Assembly (NCBI GenBank): GCA_963971535.1
Contig: CAXASK010000014.1
Coordinates: forward strand, 2,040,281 to 2,104,280
Length of the DNA stretch: 64,000 nucleotides
Direction of reading: 5' to 3'
Origin: Notolepis coatsorum
Taxonomy: Eukaryota; Chordata; Actinopteri; Aulopiformes; Paralepididae
Below, piece by piece: positions 23,800 through 35,030 of the stretch (position 1 is the first letter of the stretch; each line of letters opens with the position of its first letter). A program made the translations under genes and the position numbers. Under the pieces are notes generated by a model. The model saw nothing but the letters and a program-made list of their open reading frames with translations, made no database searches and was not told where the DNA came from.

Positions 23800-23919
23800 C
23801 GAAAGCAGCGGGTGCTGCGGCGCCGAATCCTTGGCCGGGCGAAGGCATCGCCATGTTTCCGAAATTCATTTGGACGTTGGGAGCAGGAGCAGCCTGGCCA
23901 AAGACAGAGGCCGACGCGG
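23800..23919 (-). CDS. POM121: POM121 penultimate coding exon
   Basis: The acceptor is CTCTCCCTCCAG and the donor is CTTTCG|GTAAGCC on the gene strand. It encodes 40 residues continuing the FG region, with ASVFGQAAPAPNVQMNFGN and GQGFGAAAPAAFG. Phase 1 on both sides matches the exons before and after. The right flank of a hAT element lies 6 bp into the following intron. Confidence 0.93.
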
Positions 23920-25419
23920 CTGGAGGGAGAGCAGCAACAACAATTAGGGGGGAATTTTCGTAAACAGTCAATACAGATATAATGAGTTGGAAACAGTTAT
24001 GCTGTCGTCAGTTGTTAAGTCATGACATATCAGTAATATTGTCAAATACTCGCTCTAGCAAAAGCTTGTCTATAAAAGATTAATTGAACATCTCAATAAA
24101 GCACAATATTATTTACACTCACCAGTACAGGTTCAGAAAGAAACATTCAACATATACGCATCCAATTAATGAAATATACAAAGCTAAAGACAGAAAGGAA
24201 AACACTACAGGTATTTTTTTTTTTATACTTATCAAAGGCATTTGATACAGTCGATCACAATATCCTCCTGCAGAAGCTCTCACATCTTGGAATAAAAAAC
24301 AATGCACTGCTTTGGTTCACCAGTTACCTTAAAGATAGACATCAATTCTCCTTTTCTTCCTTTACTTTGCGGTCTGCCCCAAGGATCAATTCTTGGGCCT
24401 TTGTTATTTTTGTTATATATCAATGACCTCCCTCACGTCTCAGACAGGCTGTCGAAAATTGTATTTGCAGATGACACAAGTGTATTCTATTCACATCCTG
24501 ATACCATCATTAGGGTCTTAAATGAAGAACTTAACAAACTATCAATTTGGTTTAAATGCAATGTAGAAGCCAAAACCGACATATTAGAAGTTGTATTATA
24601 GGTAATGGTGTATTTATGTTTGAATGGTGTATTTATGTTTGTACACTAGGGGGCACACCACCTCTATTATAAGAGGCTCTGTTAACCAGAGCCTAGGCAT
24701 GCACCTGTGGAGGATTCACCTTTTCAAACCTGCTTTCACTGTTGGAACTGCTTAGGCCATGCAAAATAAATTGGTTGGTTCCGGTTGCCGACCGATTTTA
24801 TGTGCGACCCAAATTTTTTTATGAGTTTGTAAAGAAAATAAATTCTATTTAAAAAAAAAAACGCACACAATAAAGTTGAATTAAATCTTAGTACAAAAAA
24901 GTGCAGTCAATGTCAATAATGAGAATATATAAAAAGCAAGTATTTCACAATATTTGCACAGCTCTCTGACATCAGGATATTTAGTGAGTAGTATTTAGGG
25001 GTGGCATTTTTAATACTACTACCTTTGTACATTGTACTTTTGTAGTACAGTCAGTGTCTTTGTATTTTAACCTTAGTATTGTGGATATTAAACATGCTGG
25101 CAGAGTACATGCATCCATGTTGTCGTGAAACATTTTATTAAATAAAAAAATTCCCTATCCATAGTCGCAGTGGGACATTTTTTTTAATTTTAAATTAAAT
25201 AAATAAATTCCCTACCTACCCATGGCCTTTACTGACAACCAACAGGAACCAAACAATACATTTGGTTAGGCCATACCTAACAAACAACTGTTCTGTTAAC
25301 CATCATCATCATCTTTCCCGTGGACAATAAACCCTGCAAATTACATCAGAAGCAGCCTGGACATTCCTCTTTATCAACCATCCACAACTTTGATTGCGGA
25401 GTAAAAAATTATCTAAGTG
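23920..25419. other. POM121 intron with LINE reverse-transcriptase remnant
   Basis: Apart from the LINE piece at 24150-24600 this part is AT-rich, with possible inverted words GGTTGGTTCC near 24772 and GGAACCAAAC near 25244 that may be remnants of another element. No gene recognised. Confidence 0.4.
24150..24600 (+). pseudogene. non-LTR reverse transcriptase fragment, frameshifted
   Basis: Two overlapping frames cover successive reverse-transcriptase blocks: [17 protein letters not shown]...WFTSYLKDR in the first, then [19 protein letters not shown] and FADDTSVFYS in the second. The frame change lies around 24340-24360. Both ends are truncated. The blocks are those of Jockey/L2-like LINEs. 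Confidence 0.85.
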
Positions 25420-26283
25420 CAGTGTTTCCCCTAGGATTTTTTTCAGGGGGGGGGTGGTAGGCCCCCCAAAACTACTAGTGTTGTCACGGATATGTGGTGT
25501 ACAGTGTCGTCATAGACGCGCGCAGTAAAGTTTAAATATCAACATTATCTGGCCATCCTCAGTAAATATCAAACTTTCCAAAGACCAGAGTTGGGACGGG
25601 CATGCGCGCGCGCACACACAGAAAGGGAGAATGGCTTATATGAACTATCCAGTTCATATATCAACTTATACTATCCAGTAGGGATGTCCGATATTATCGG
25701 CCGACCGATATTATCGGCCGATATCGGCAGTAAAATGTGATATCGGAAAATATCGGTATCAAAAAAATAAATAAAAAAAAAACAATTTTTTTTTTTTTTA
25801 CATTTATTTAACCTTTATTTACCCAGGCAAGCAAGTAAGAACCAATTCTTATTTTATTTATTGTCAAAAGTATGCATGTTGGTTTAATTCAACAACAAGA
25901 GATATGTAATGTTAATTTTTACTTTTTTAATTATCATATTTTGCACAGATAATGCTTACATTTAGAAAGCCTTTTGAATGCATCCAGTGAAATTATTAAT
26001 TACCTGAAATTATTCAGTTTTTTTGGGGGGAAACCCTGCATATATCGGTATCGGTTGATATCGGTATCGGTATCGGTATCGAAATTAAGAGTTGGACAAT
26101 ATCGGAATATCGGTATCGGTAAAAAAGCCAATATCGAGCATCCCTACTATCCAGTTTGTTTTTATATAATTTAGCTAGCTCGCCAACGTTACTGTGATTA
26201 AAGCTAACTTAAAAAATTTATATATATATGTTTTTTTTAATATAGTTTTTTTCAGAGGGGCGGGGGGTCCCGTTGAAACACTG
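25420..26283. mobile_element. hAT-like element (CAGTGTTTCCCC termini)
   Basis: Starts CAGTGTTTCCCCTAGGA and ends GTTGAAACACTG. AAGTG follows on the right and precedes on the left, a shorter match than the usual 8 bp. A 468-bp MITE is nested at 25679-26146. Confidence 0.65.
25679..26146. mobile_element. hAT MITE with perfect 8-bp duplication
   Basis: Starts TAGGGATGTCCGATATT and ends AATATCGAGCATCCCTA. Flanked by CTATCCAG at 25671-25678 and 26147-26154. Ends are rich in TATCGG repeats. The 74-bp element at 7709-7782 is a deletion form of the same family. A LINE-tail-like stretch lies near 25798-25850. Confidence 0.9.
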
Positions 26284-26757
26284 AAGTGGGTGCATCATGG
26301 ATGCAGAGGACCAATGACTGCATTCAGGCATTTTGGACGGAGTTGTTAAAATTCACTCTACTCAAAATCTAATTTAAATCGACGTGGCATTTCTCCTAGA
26401 AGAAATGCCTACTTAGAAGGCATTCTTCTCTTCTGAGAATGCCTGCCAGACAAAACAAATTCCGGAGAGACGACCCACCAAGGACACAGAGCTGATAGGA
26501 CTTTTCCAGCTGTCAGGAAAGCAGAATGAGGCTGTAATTCCTCTCCAAGCCCTCCCAGAGAACAGTCGCATATCTTTCCCTCTCCCAGACCTCCAAGGCC
26601 ACCCGCCCCCCCCTGCTGCCGTCTCATTGCCTCCTAAAGCTGTCTGACTGCCGTGTGGATTCTCGCCTCTCATCGCTATTCATACCTCCCTGGAACCGTC
26701 CAGCCGTGTTGACTCAAGATCTTTTTCAACAGAATCAACTCAACTTTCAACCGCAAT
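26284..26757. other. sequence upstream of the 171-codon ORF
   Basis: Moderately GC-rich with several small self-complementary words, for example AGAAATGCCTACTTAGAAGG followed by CATTCTTCT. No promoter element can be assigned with confidence. Confidence 0.3.
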
Positions 26758-27273
26758 ATGGATCTAATAAGCTGGGCATTTACAGCAATTGATCGCATAT
26801 TTTCCACGAGGAAGCAGGATGCGGCTGATCCGCTCTGTCCACTCTGGAGTTTCCAATCGGGCTACACGATCGATACTTACGGGAAATGGAACCCAATCAG
26901 TTTCTATCCTCTGGAGATCAATGATGTTGAGGATGTGTATCTACTAATATTCATGGTGACCGGAATGGGCGCGCTCAGCATATGGATCTGGTACTGCTTT
27001 AGCTTAATTAGGAGAAAAGTAGATCCTTTGGCTGTGGATATGGCCAGGATCGAAACCAACCAGGTAGAACTGTATAAGAAGCTCGCCGTCTATAATTCTA
27101 AGGAACAATCTAGCTCAAATGCCATGTTGCAGAGCATCGCAATCTACCACTCTGACGAACAATCGAGCTCTAAGGCTATTCTGGAGAGACTTGTTGCCTA
27201 CCATGCAGATGAACAGTCGAGGTCACAGGCCATTCTGGACATCGCAAAGGAAATTAGGCCACGTACTAATTGA
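26758..27273 (+). CDS. unrecognised 171-residue single-pass membrane protein with three 18-residue repeats
   Basis: I do not recognise this protein. The ATG has a favourable context (A at -3, G at +4). Residues 1-59 are mixed, with aromatic and acidic residues. Residues 60-84 form one strongly hydrophobic segment with Trp/Met/Gly, followed at once by RRK, which suggests a membrane anchor with the C-terminus on the cytosolic side. Residues 109-162 are three tandem 18-residue units with pattern LAxYxxxEQSSSxAIL. The units differ at several third codon positions while key residues (Tyr, Glu-Gln-Ser, Ala, Leu) are kept. Canonical AATAAA signals lie about 100 bp after the stop. It sits in a POM121 intron on the opposite strand. 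It could be a nested gene, a retrocopy, or cargo of an unrecognised mobile element. Confidence 0.55.
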   Translation: MDLISWAFTAIDRIFSTRKQDAADPLCPLWSFQSGYTIDTYGKWNPISFYPLEINDVEDVYLLIFMVTGMGALSIWIWYCFSLIRRKVDPLAVDMARIETNQVELYKKLAVYNSKEQSSSNAMLQSIAIYHSDEQSSSKAILERLVAYHADEQSRSQAILDIAKEIRPRTN

Positions 27274-27374
27274 GTTATAAGTCTCATTTCATGCCCCATA
27301 TCTAACAGATTAATGTATTGGATTTAGGCAGAGCTAAATGTTTAATGTTTACTGTGAGCGACCTGTAGTGCCAA

Positions 27375-27384
27375 AATAAATAAA
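27375..27384 (+). promoter_or_regulatory. candidate poly(A) signals after the 171-codon ORF
   Basis: Two overlapping AATAAA hexamers about 100 bp after the stop codon, followed by a T/A-rich then TGTGGGG stretch, as expected for a cleavage site region. Confidence 0.4.
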
Positions 27385-27630
27385 GGATTTCTATTATATT
27401 CTATATATTGTGGGGAGCGGCTTTGAGTGTCTATTATAAATGCAATGATAATTCCTTCATTCATAATTAGCTTGTTAGTTGTCCTTGTAGGCTAGCTAGT
27501 TTTATGCTAGCATGGTGAGCGTATGATGCTAGGCTACTGTCAGAATACTGAACGACTATATATGACTGAGCCGTTATAACCCTTTCAACATCCAAACCCA
27601 ACAGCAACAAAGGACATCATCATGACTCAC

Positions 27631-29577
27631 CGAAAGCTGGCTGGTCTTGGGCAGCGGCCCCAAAGTTGAAGCCTGCAGCGGGTGGCGCCGGATTATTGGA
27701 TGCTGCCGCTCCGAACTGGTTTCCCGAAACGGCAGCGCTGAAGTTAAACCCGCCGGAGCCTTGCTGGGCAGGGGTGGTCATAGTCTGCTGTGGCGCAGCG
27801 CTGCCAAAACTAAAGTTAGGCGCCTGGGCGGTCTGAGTCTGGGTGACGGCGCCAAAGCCTGGGGTGGTCGAGGGAACCGTGGCGGCGCCGAAGGCAAAAC
27901 CGGACGAACCGGAGCCGAACGTCGGCTTAGCCGGAGTCCCGAAGGTAGACGCTGCCGTGGTGACGCCGGATCCGAAGGTAGACGCTGCCGTGGTGGCGCC
28001 GGATCCGAAGGTAGAGGCTGCCGTGGTGGCGCCGGATCCGAAGGTAGACGCTGCCGTGGTGGGACCGGATCCGAAGGTAGACGCTGCCGTGGTGGGACCG
28101 GATCCGAAGGTAGAGGCTGCCGTGGTGGGACCGGAACCGAAGGTAGACGCTGCCGTGGTGACGCCGGATCCGAAGGTAGAGGCTGCCGTGGTGACACCGG
28201 ATCCGAAGGTAGAGGCTGCCGTGGTGACGCCGGAACCGAAGGTAGAGGCTGCCGTGGTGACGCCGGAACCGAAGGTAGAGGCTGCCGTGGTGACGCCGGA
28301 ACCGAAGGTAGAGGCTGCCGTGGTGACGCCGGAACCGAAGGTAGAGGCTGCCGTGGTGACGCCGGAACCGAAGGTAGAGGCTGCCGTTGTGACGCCGGAA
28401 CCGAAGGTAGAGGCTGCCGTGGTGGCGCCGGAACCGAAGGTAGACGCTGCCGTGGTGGCGCCGGATCCGAACGTGAAAGGTTTACCCGCCGATGCCGTCG
28501 CACCGGGGAAGGCCGGTGGAGCAGTCGTACCGGGGAAGGCCGGTGGAGCAGTCGTACCGGGGTAGGCCGGTGGAGCAGAGGAGTCAAACGATGGCTTTCC
28601 AAATGCGAAGGTGGACTTTGTGGCGGAGCCGGCATCCACGGTGGTAGTGGCCGCGGTGCCAAAGCTACCAAAGGAGGCGGTTGTGGGGGCCGCCTGGCCG
28701 AAGGGGTTCATCTGGGTGTTTGGCAGCGTGGTGGCAGGGTTGGCGGCCGTGAACGCAATATTTGTCCTACCAAACGCAAATGAGTTGTTAGCCGCGGCGT
28801 CCGGAGACATGGCTGTGGCCATAGTGGTGGCGGCTCCAAACTGGAAGCCACTACCTGTTGCAGGGGCAGCCGTGGAGCCGGCGCTCGCGGTAGAGGTGGC
28901 GGGGGCCCAGTTTCCAAACAGAGATTTAACAGCGGGCTGGGCTGCAGTGTCAGTGGTGGAGGCCGGCATGGCCGCAGTGCTGCTGACCATCCCGGTAAAC
29001 TGTGGCGACGGCGCAGCCGTGGTGGAGCTGGCTAATATGCCGAATAGGGAGGAGGCGCTGGCGAGCGTGGAGGACATGGCACCTGGGGCCGAGGTGGTCG
29101 CCGTGGCTGAAGATGAGAGCTGGCCAAAACCGCCGCTGGTCGGGGCACTAACAAAAGGGGGTTTGAAGGTGGGAACGGCAGGTTTGTTCTCTGGGCCTGG
29201 GGTGGCCGGGGAGGTGGTAGTGGCCCCAAAGATGGGTTTGAACATGGTAGCCAGGAGAGGGTTAGCACCACTGGCTGGCTGCGAGGTGGTGGTGGTGGAG
29301 GCTGGGGTGCTAGCAGGGGCAGTGGGTGTGGCTAGTCCAAAGAGGCCAGCTGCAAGCATGGTGGGAATACTGCTGGGGGGCTTTGTGGCCTGACCAAGCA
29401 CCTGGCTGAAGGCAGAAGGCACACTGCTTGACGTCTGACCAAGCACCTGACTGAAGGCAGAGGCTACGCTGCTGGGTGTCGTGGTGACGGGCTGGGAGGC
29501 CGGGTTCAGCTGCGGGGAGTCCCATGTAGAGGCAGGCTTCAGCGCTGAACCATCCGTCTCAGCGGGTGTCATCAATG
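27631..29577 (-). CDS. POM121: POM121 large FG-repeat exon
   Basis: A 1,947-nt exon encoding about 649 residues of Ser/Thr/Ala/Pro-rich sequence with scattered FG, LFG and FxFG motifs, the part of POM121 that binds transport receptors in the pore. The acceptor is placed at GGGGGACAG|CATTG because it restores the phase from the previous exon; its polypyrimidine tract is weak. The donor is GCTTTCG|GTGAGT. Early residues include duplicated SSVPSAFSQVLGQ-like units. Near the C-terminal half are three copies of a PPAFPGTTA-type unit, then 16 copies of TFGSG(A/V/P)TTAAS. The human protein also has one long FG exon, but this exact repeat array looks lineage-specific. Confidence 0.95.
27940..28468 (-). 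repeat. POM121: 33-bp coding minisatellite (16 FG units)
   Basis: Sixteen tandem 33-bp units, each encoding TFGSG(A/V/P)TTAAS. In gene order the variable residue runs A2, V8, P3, A2, V1, showing block-wise duplication. Units differ mostly at the variable codon, a GGA/GGT glycine-serine junction and a few synonymous sites. Because 33 is divisible by three and the unit has no stop, plus-strand frames are open too. Confidence 0.95.
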
Positions 29578-29970
29578 CTGTCCCCCACGTAGGCGGCCGG
29601 AGAGGAATTGAAAATAGGAAAAGAAACAGAATGTTAGAGACATACAAAAAAAAAGGATAACTAACGAATCGATCCTATTATACTGGATATGGACAGGGTA
29701 ACCATTGTAAAACGGACTACATTTTTACTTCTCGTCAGTTGTTGATATTAGCGAACACTGCAACAGGAAGTCTGGAGGCTGTTCCCTTTCAAAGCAATTC
29801 CACTGAAACTGCAGCAACTAATAAAAAAATAAATCTAAATGGAGTTATAAGTGAAATTGAACTTCTCAATATCCGTTTTAACTGGCGACAAAGTTTCAGA
29901 GTTCAATCTTGCTCTCTTTTTACAGAAAAATGGTATCAAGAACGGCAGTAACTACAAATTCACAGGATAG
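29578..29970. other. POM121 intron next to FG exon, unassigned
   Basis: No repeat recognised. The last 8 bp (29963-29970, CAGGATAG) are the left target duplication of the hAT MITE that follows. Confidence 0.5.
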
Positions 29971-30072
29971 TAGGGGTGTAAAGGTACACGTATCCGACCG
30001 TACCGAACCGTTTCAGTACTGGACCTTAGGTTCAGTACGGCTGTGTAGTGTACCGAACGAATACAACGGTAT

Positions 30073-31417
30073 TGTTACAAAGGATCAGATTAAACCGAAT
30101 ATATATATTTATTTATTGATATATATTGCATAGTATTTGTATATCGTTTTGATATCCCCTGTATATTCCTTGTACATATACACGGAATATCCCTTTAGCC
30201 CAGACCATAATAGTTCATTCTCCTATTGGACAGCGGTCCACCGGCGCCAGGGACCGGCCTCCGGAGCCAGGTTCAAAGTCACCGTCAAGATGTGTCTGGA
30301 CATGCCCGGCCTTGCCCAGGGATACGCGACAGAAATGAGATTGGAACTAGTTTGTTCACCGTGCGTATAAATACGGCGCAGGTGAATATAGAAGCCCCTT
30401 ACCCCCTTACCTTCCTTAGTATGTTACCGATAAGTTGAAGCCTCACCCACGATACAACGTGCGGTGAAGTATGGCCTGTTTGGCCCCAGAATAGAGCATC
30501 GAGACCGCGTGCGAATTAGTAACTGAATTGTCAGAGTTTGGCGCTATACCGTCGAGTGCGACATATTTCTATTAAGTCTTTAATAGTCTATTTGTGTATA
30601 GTGCGGTTAGAATTCTACAGTGACCAGCATCTCCAACGCTTCCTCGTATTAGCTAGAGTTCTTATCCAGGCTGGGCCGACCACATGGCGCTTTCACCCGA
30701 GGAGACCTAGACGAGAGCCGTATGGACATGTACACTGGATTAATCTACCCGACGACTACATAGCCCTTTGCGGCTGGAATATATTTGCTTTGGTCCTGTG
30801 ATTTATGGAGCGGATAATCGCCGACGCCTGCACGTGTTGGATTTACCCCGAGAGGAGTCAAGTCGAGTCGGCGCCCAGAGAGCCTGAGGCCGACTAGCTT
30901 TCTTCCCTGTGGAGCTACAGTCTACAAGAGAACCAAGCTGTATTCGTCTGTGGATCAAGAGGCTATTGCACCGGCTTCTGTACCTGAAGTCTCCCTAGTC
31001 ATCGTTGACCAGACGTCCTACTACCGACAGATCTTCTACCCCCCCTGCTGGCTTACAACCAGTGGGAACCCCTTCCAGTATCGCCCGCTATCTTACTAGT
31101 GCACCATAGATATGATTCCCTAAGATTCAGGTTGTATAATTACCTCCTGCGTAACCAGAGAATGGACATTCGTTATTGATTTGCCTACGCATATTCCTTT
31201 GCCTTACAAGTGCATTCAAAGAATAATGTAAAGTATCCTATGTACCTTTTGCTCCATTAAATACTTAATTAATACCTTTGACTGGAACCGATTTCATTGT
31301 GGGAAGTGTTCATCATATTCATATATCGTGTACTGTATGGCCAGTAGTTAAAGTACATAAAGCGGTAGTGGTTTAATACTTATCAATACAGTCAGGGAAT
31401 TGTACCCCTCAGTTACA
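30073..31417 (+). repeat. BEL/Pao 5' LTR
   Basis: Starts TGTTACAAAGG. Homology with the 3' copy stops at 31377. The true end is placed at 31417 (...CAGTTACA) because this gives the TG...CA ends usual for LTRs and puts the primer site 2 bp downstream. A TATAAATA box lies at about 30366-30373, suited to an LTR promoter. Confidence 0.85.
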
Positions 31418-31419
31418 AT

Positions 31420-31437
31420 TGGTCCTTCGAGCCGGAG
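31420..31437 (+). promoter_or_regulatory. candidate tRNA primer-binding site of the BEL element
   Basis: Starts TGGTCCTTCGAGCCGG; the leading TGG pairs with a tRNA CCA end. Its position 2 bp after the inferred LTR end supports the call. The matching tRNA was not determined. Confidence 0.6.
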
Positions 31438-31485
31438 GGTAACTAGTGTAATATTAATATAGTGGTATTAATATTGACATGGCCT

Positions 31486-33243
31486 ATGATGAACACTCCA
31501 CAAAACGGTTCTCCTAAAGTAGATCGCCCGCAGCGTAGACGGCAGACACCTCAGTACTTAGAGGATTACGTTGCCAATATACTACCTAGCCTTCTACAGA
31601 CGGTAAACGCGGAAAAAGTAGATAGTAAAATTATGTCCGACCCTATCGCCCAGGTTACCCCGCCAATAGAGGCCCTAGTGGGTTCTAATGTAACTGACCA
31701 AGCTCACGGTAGGGACCAGGAGGGACCTGACACGACTTTACCCCCCGCCAAGACCGAAGAAGTAGTCCCCGGAGAGCTCCAGGATAAAGACGGCTCTCCA
31801 GGGATGGAACTCTACCCGCTACAAGAAGAAGAGACCCCGGAGATGGATCTCCAGGACTCGCCACAGGAGAACAGATCTCCAACGAGTACTGCCAGGAGCG
31901 GATCACCTCAACCAGCGTCTTCCCCCAGCGGGGCGGACAAGATGCTGGCACAGGCATTCCTCGCCAGCCTAGCAGCCTCTACAGAGCGCGATCGACTCCA
32001 AGCACAGATGCTTAGCGAGCGCGAACATTCTTCCATGGAAAGAGAACGCATTCAAGCGCAGCAATGGAGCGACGAAGATCGTATACGTCTAGAGATTAGA
32101 CGCCTTCAGACGGAAGAGAATATGGTAAGAGACCGGGCCGAAGCAGAGCGCGCCGCCGCCGAAGCAGAGCGCGCCGCCGCCGAAGCCCAGCGCGCCGCTG
32201 CTGGTGCCCAAAGAGAAGCAGAGCGCGACATCGCTCTCACCAAACGCGAAGCCGAGCGCGACCGATTACAAGCGCAGATAATGGAGCAGCTGATCGCCAG
32301 GGCGACACCCCCTCCCTCCGCACGGGGTTCCAGGGCCTCGTCAAGACACGGGTCAAGGGCACCCTCCCCTACCCGATCAAGCGACCCTGAGCCCGACCAC
32401 CAGAGAGAGCCTATACCCCCCTCCGAACTCCTTCCCCGACCGGTCCACGCGAGGACCAGCTACAAGGAAGAAACGGTCTACACCGCGGAGAGGCTAAATA
32501 GACGACTACAGGATCTAGAGGACCTGCCAGAGCAAGAAGAAGAGGGAGAGGAGGAGAGTCAAGCCCGACAGCAGCACAGAACTCCACAGGACCAGGAGGT
32601 CCAGTACAGCCCAGGCTCTACCCCTGCGGCTCTGCACTACAGACCCCCGACTCAATTCACGGGTGAGCTTGACGCACGACCAGCCCCGAGGAATAGCACC
32701 TGGATACGCGGGCCATGGTACCCAGCAGGTACCAGCCCACCAAGAGGCGTAAGAGGAGACTCGCCTAGGAGGCCTCTCTTCCAACGCTCACCGATGTGCC
32801 AGCCATCCATGGCATCATACATTGGCACACCGACGTTTCCGGACTTCACCCACGAGAACAGAGCACAGTACACCGAGCTACGAATGTGCTTAGAGACAAT
32901 GATGTCCGATGTAGCAGACGAACCGTACAAGTATGCTATCCTACTGAAGCACCTCAAGGTGCCCCGAGCGCACAATATAGCGCTGGCCTATGCCACCTCT
33001 ACTACCCCATACACAGCGGCTCTAGCAGCACTCGACCAAAGATATGGACGCATATGGGATTACGTAATACAAGAGATAAGGCATATCGACCGCCTACCCC
33101 CAGCCACAGACAATCGCTCACTAGATGACCTGTCTATCAAGGTACAATCCCTGGTAGGGAGAAGCTTCCGCCCGCCCGACAAGAGCGCTTCAGGCGGCAA
33201 AGAGACCACCGTGATCCTAACGGTCCCGAGCCATCCCTCCTAG
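31486..33243 (+). pseudogene. BEL/Pao gag (3' end out of frame)
   Basis: The first in-frame ATG is at 31486; the frame extends to a stop at 33241-33243. The N-terminal third is Pro/Ser/Glu-rich. Residues around 170-280 are a highly charged helix with repeated EAERAAAEA-type units, a likely coiled coil. Later comes the conserved Gag block with FPDFT, KYAILLKHL and YTAALAALDQRYG, as in the DUF1759 family of BEL elements. Around 33155-33165 the conserved sequence moves to the frame of the downstream ORF, where the expected FRRQRD and SLLDLADFL words occur, so an indel has broken gag there. Gag would form the particle shell. Confidence 0.85.
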
Positions 33244-35030
33244 ACCTAGCCGACTTCCTAGCGAGAGAAGTCAACAGCCTACGGTTGGATACGTTCATGC
33301 GGAGCACCCCAAGCTCCAGAGAGGGACCTAGGAGAGCAAACGATGGCCGAAGATTGGTGACCGTCATGCACCAATCAGAACCAGTACCGAGCAGCAAGAA
33401 CCACAGTACCCCCTCGATGAAAGAGAAGTGGAAGATGGTGTGCCCGTACTGCGAGAAAGAACACTGGTTGTCACAATGTGACACATTCAAGAAGATGACC
33501 GCCGACGAGGTGGGTCAATGGATAAAGTCCAACCGACGCTGTTACCGATGTGCGCGCAGTCACATGGCAGCCGACTGCCGCTTAAAGAAGAGGTGTAGTC
33601 GGTGTGACGGAGCCCACCTAGATGTCCTACACGACAGTAACAGAAGAAAGCCTGCACCCTCAAGCAGCACAAAGGCAAGTGTTATGTACATTGACCCCGC
33701 CAGCAGCGGGGGCGCCCGAGTGCTCTTAAAGGTGGTCCGCGTAACACTGAGTTACCAAGACAAGGTCATGGACACTTACGCCGTCCTTGACGACGGGTCA
33801 GAGAAGACCCTTCTCCTCGCGTCCGCTGCGGCCCAGCTGGGGCTGCGGGGGAGCGAAAACCAGATGACGATTCGGACAATAAGAAGAGATCTAAAGACGA
33901 TAAAGGGCGAGAATGTCTCCTTCACTATCGCAGCAAGCGGGCAGCCAGAGAGACGGTATAGGATTACTAATGCTTTCACCAGCCAAGAAATAGGCCTGTC
34001 GCAGTACACCTACCCCATCGCCAAGCTGATGGATAAATATGTGCACCTGCGTCAACTACCTATCCCGCCCATAGACGGTGCCACCCCGACCCTGCTGATA
34101 GGCTCCGACCATGCAGACCTCATAGTCCCGATAGACCGGGTCCACACAGGGCCCAGAGGCTGTCCTGCAGCAGTCGAGACCCGCCTAGGATGGACATTAC
34201 AAGGCCCCCTCGCTAAGTCTCTTAACCGAACAGCAGCCACTAACTGCCTCCACTCCAGAGTGACAGAAGAAGACACCACCCTCCTACAGCATGCCGAGAG
34301 GCTATGGACACTAGAGACAATGCCCTTTAAGAACGAAAAGAAAGACATTCGTTCCAAGGAAGACATTTACGCCATAGCACTCCTCGAGCAAGGGACAAAG
34401 AGAGTCAAAGTCAATGGAGTGATGAGATACGCAACTCCACTCCTGAGGCGAGAGGGTATGCCTACCTTCCACGCCCCAAAAGAAGCGACGGAGCGGTATC
34501 TATTGAACACAGAGCGGCGCCTAGCCAGAGACCCCGCTCAAGAGACTGTGTACCGCGCTGAGATTAACAAGCTAATCACAGCGGGACACATAAAGAAAAT
34601 TGACATTAAAGAGGCCGATCAGACGACTGAATCATGGTACGTGCCGCACCACAAAGTCCACCACAACGGCAAGGATCGTATTGTGTTCAACTGCAGCTAC
34701 CAGATCGGATCACAAAATCTGAATAAAGAGCTCTTGCCCGGCCCAACACTCGGCCCCTCCCTACTAGGCGTGTTACTACGTTTCCGCCAGGACAAGGTGG
34801 CCATCAGCGGCGACATCAAAGGGATGTTCCTGCAGGTGAGACTAGTGGAGGAGGACAAGCCCCTGCTGCGGTTCCTATGGAGAGAGAGGATCGGGGATGA
34901 GCAACCAGCCATCTATCAATGGGAAGTCCTCCCTTTCGGAACCACATGCAGCCCATGCTGTGCTACGTTTGCACTGCAAAAACACGTCGCAGAGGACCCA
35001 GCAGCTGATGAAGAGGTCCGAAAAAGTTGA
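33244..35030 (+). pseudogene. BEL/Pao Gag end, protease and reverse transcriptase, closed by an internal stop
   Basis: Starts with the end of Gag and two Cys/His zinc-knuckle-like clusters (CPYCEKEHWLSQC and CYRCARSHMAADC). The aspartic protease has LDDGSEKTLL as its active-site region. Reverse transcriptase blocks follow, including DIKGMFLQVRL with the first catalytic aspartate. A TGA at 35028-35030 stops the frame just before the second catalytic motif; the same frame continues beyond it. The stop makes this copy incapable of producing full Pol. Confidence 0.9.

Noticed and set aside
27647-28783. Plus-strand frames of up to 378 codons across the FG exon
   Set aside because: They are open only because the 33-bp unit has a length divisible by three and no stop on either strand. 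The minus frame fits POM121 by phase, splice sites and FG motifs.
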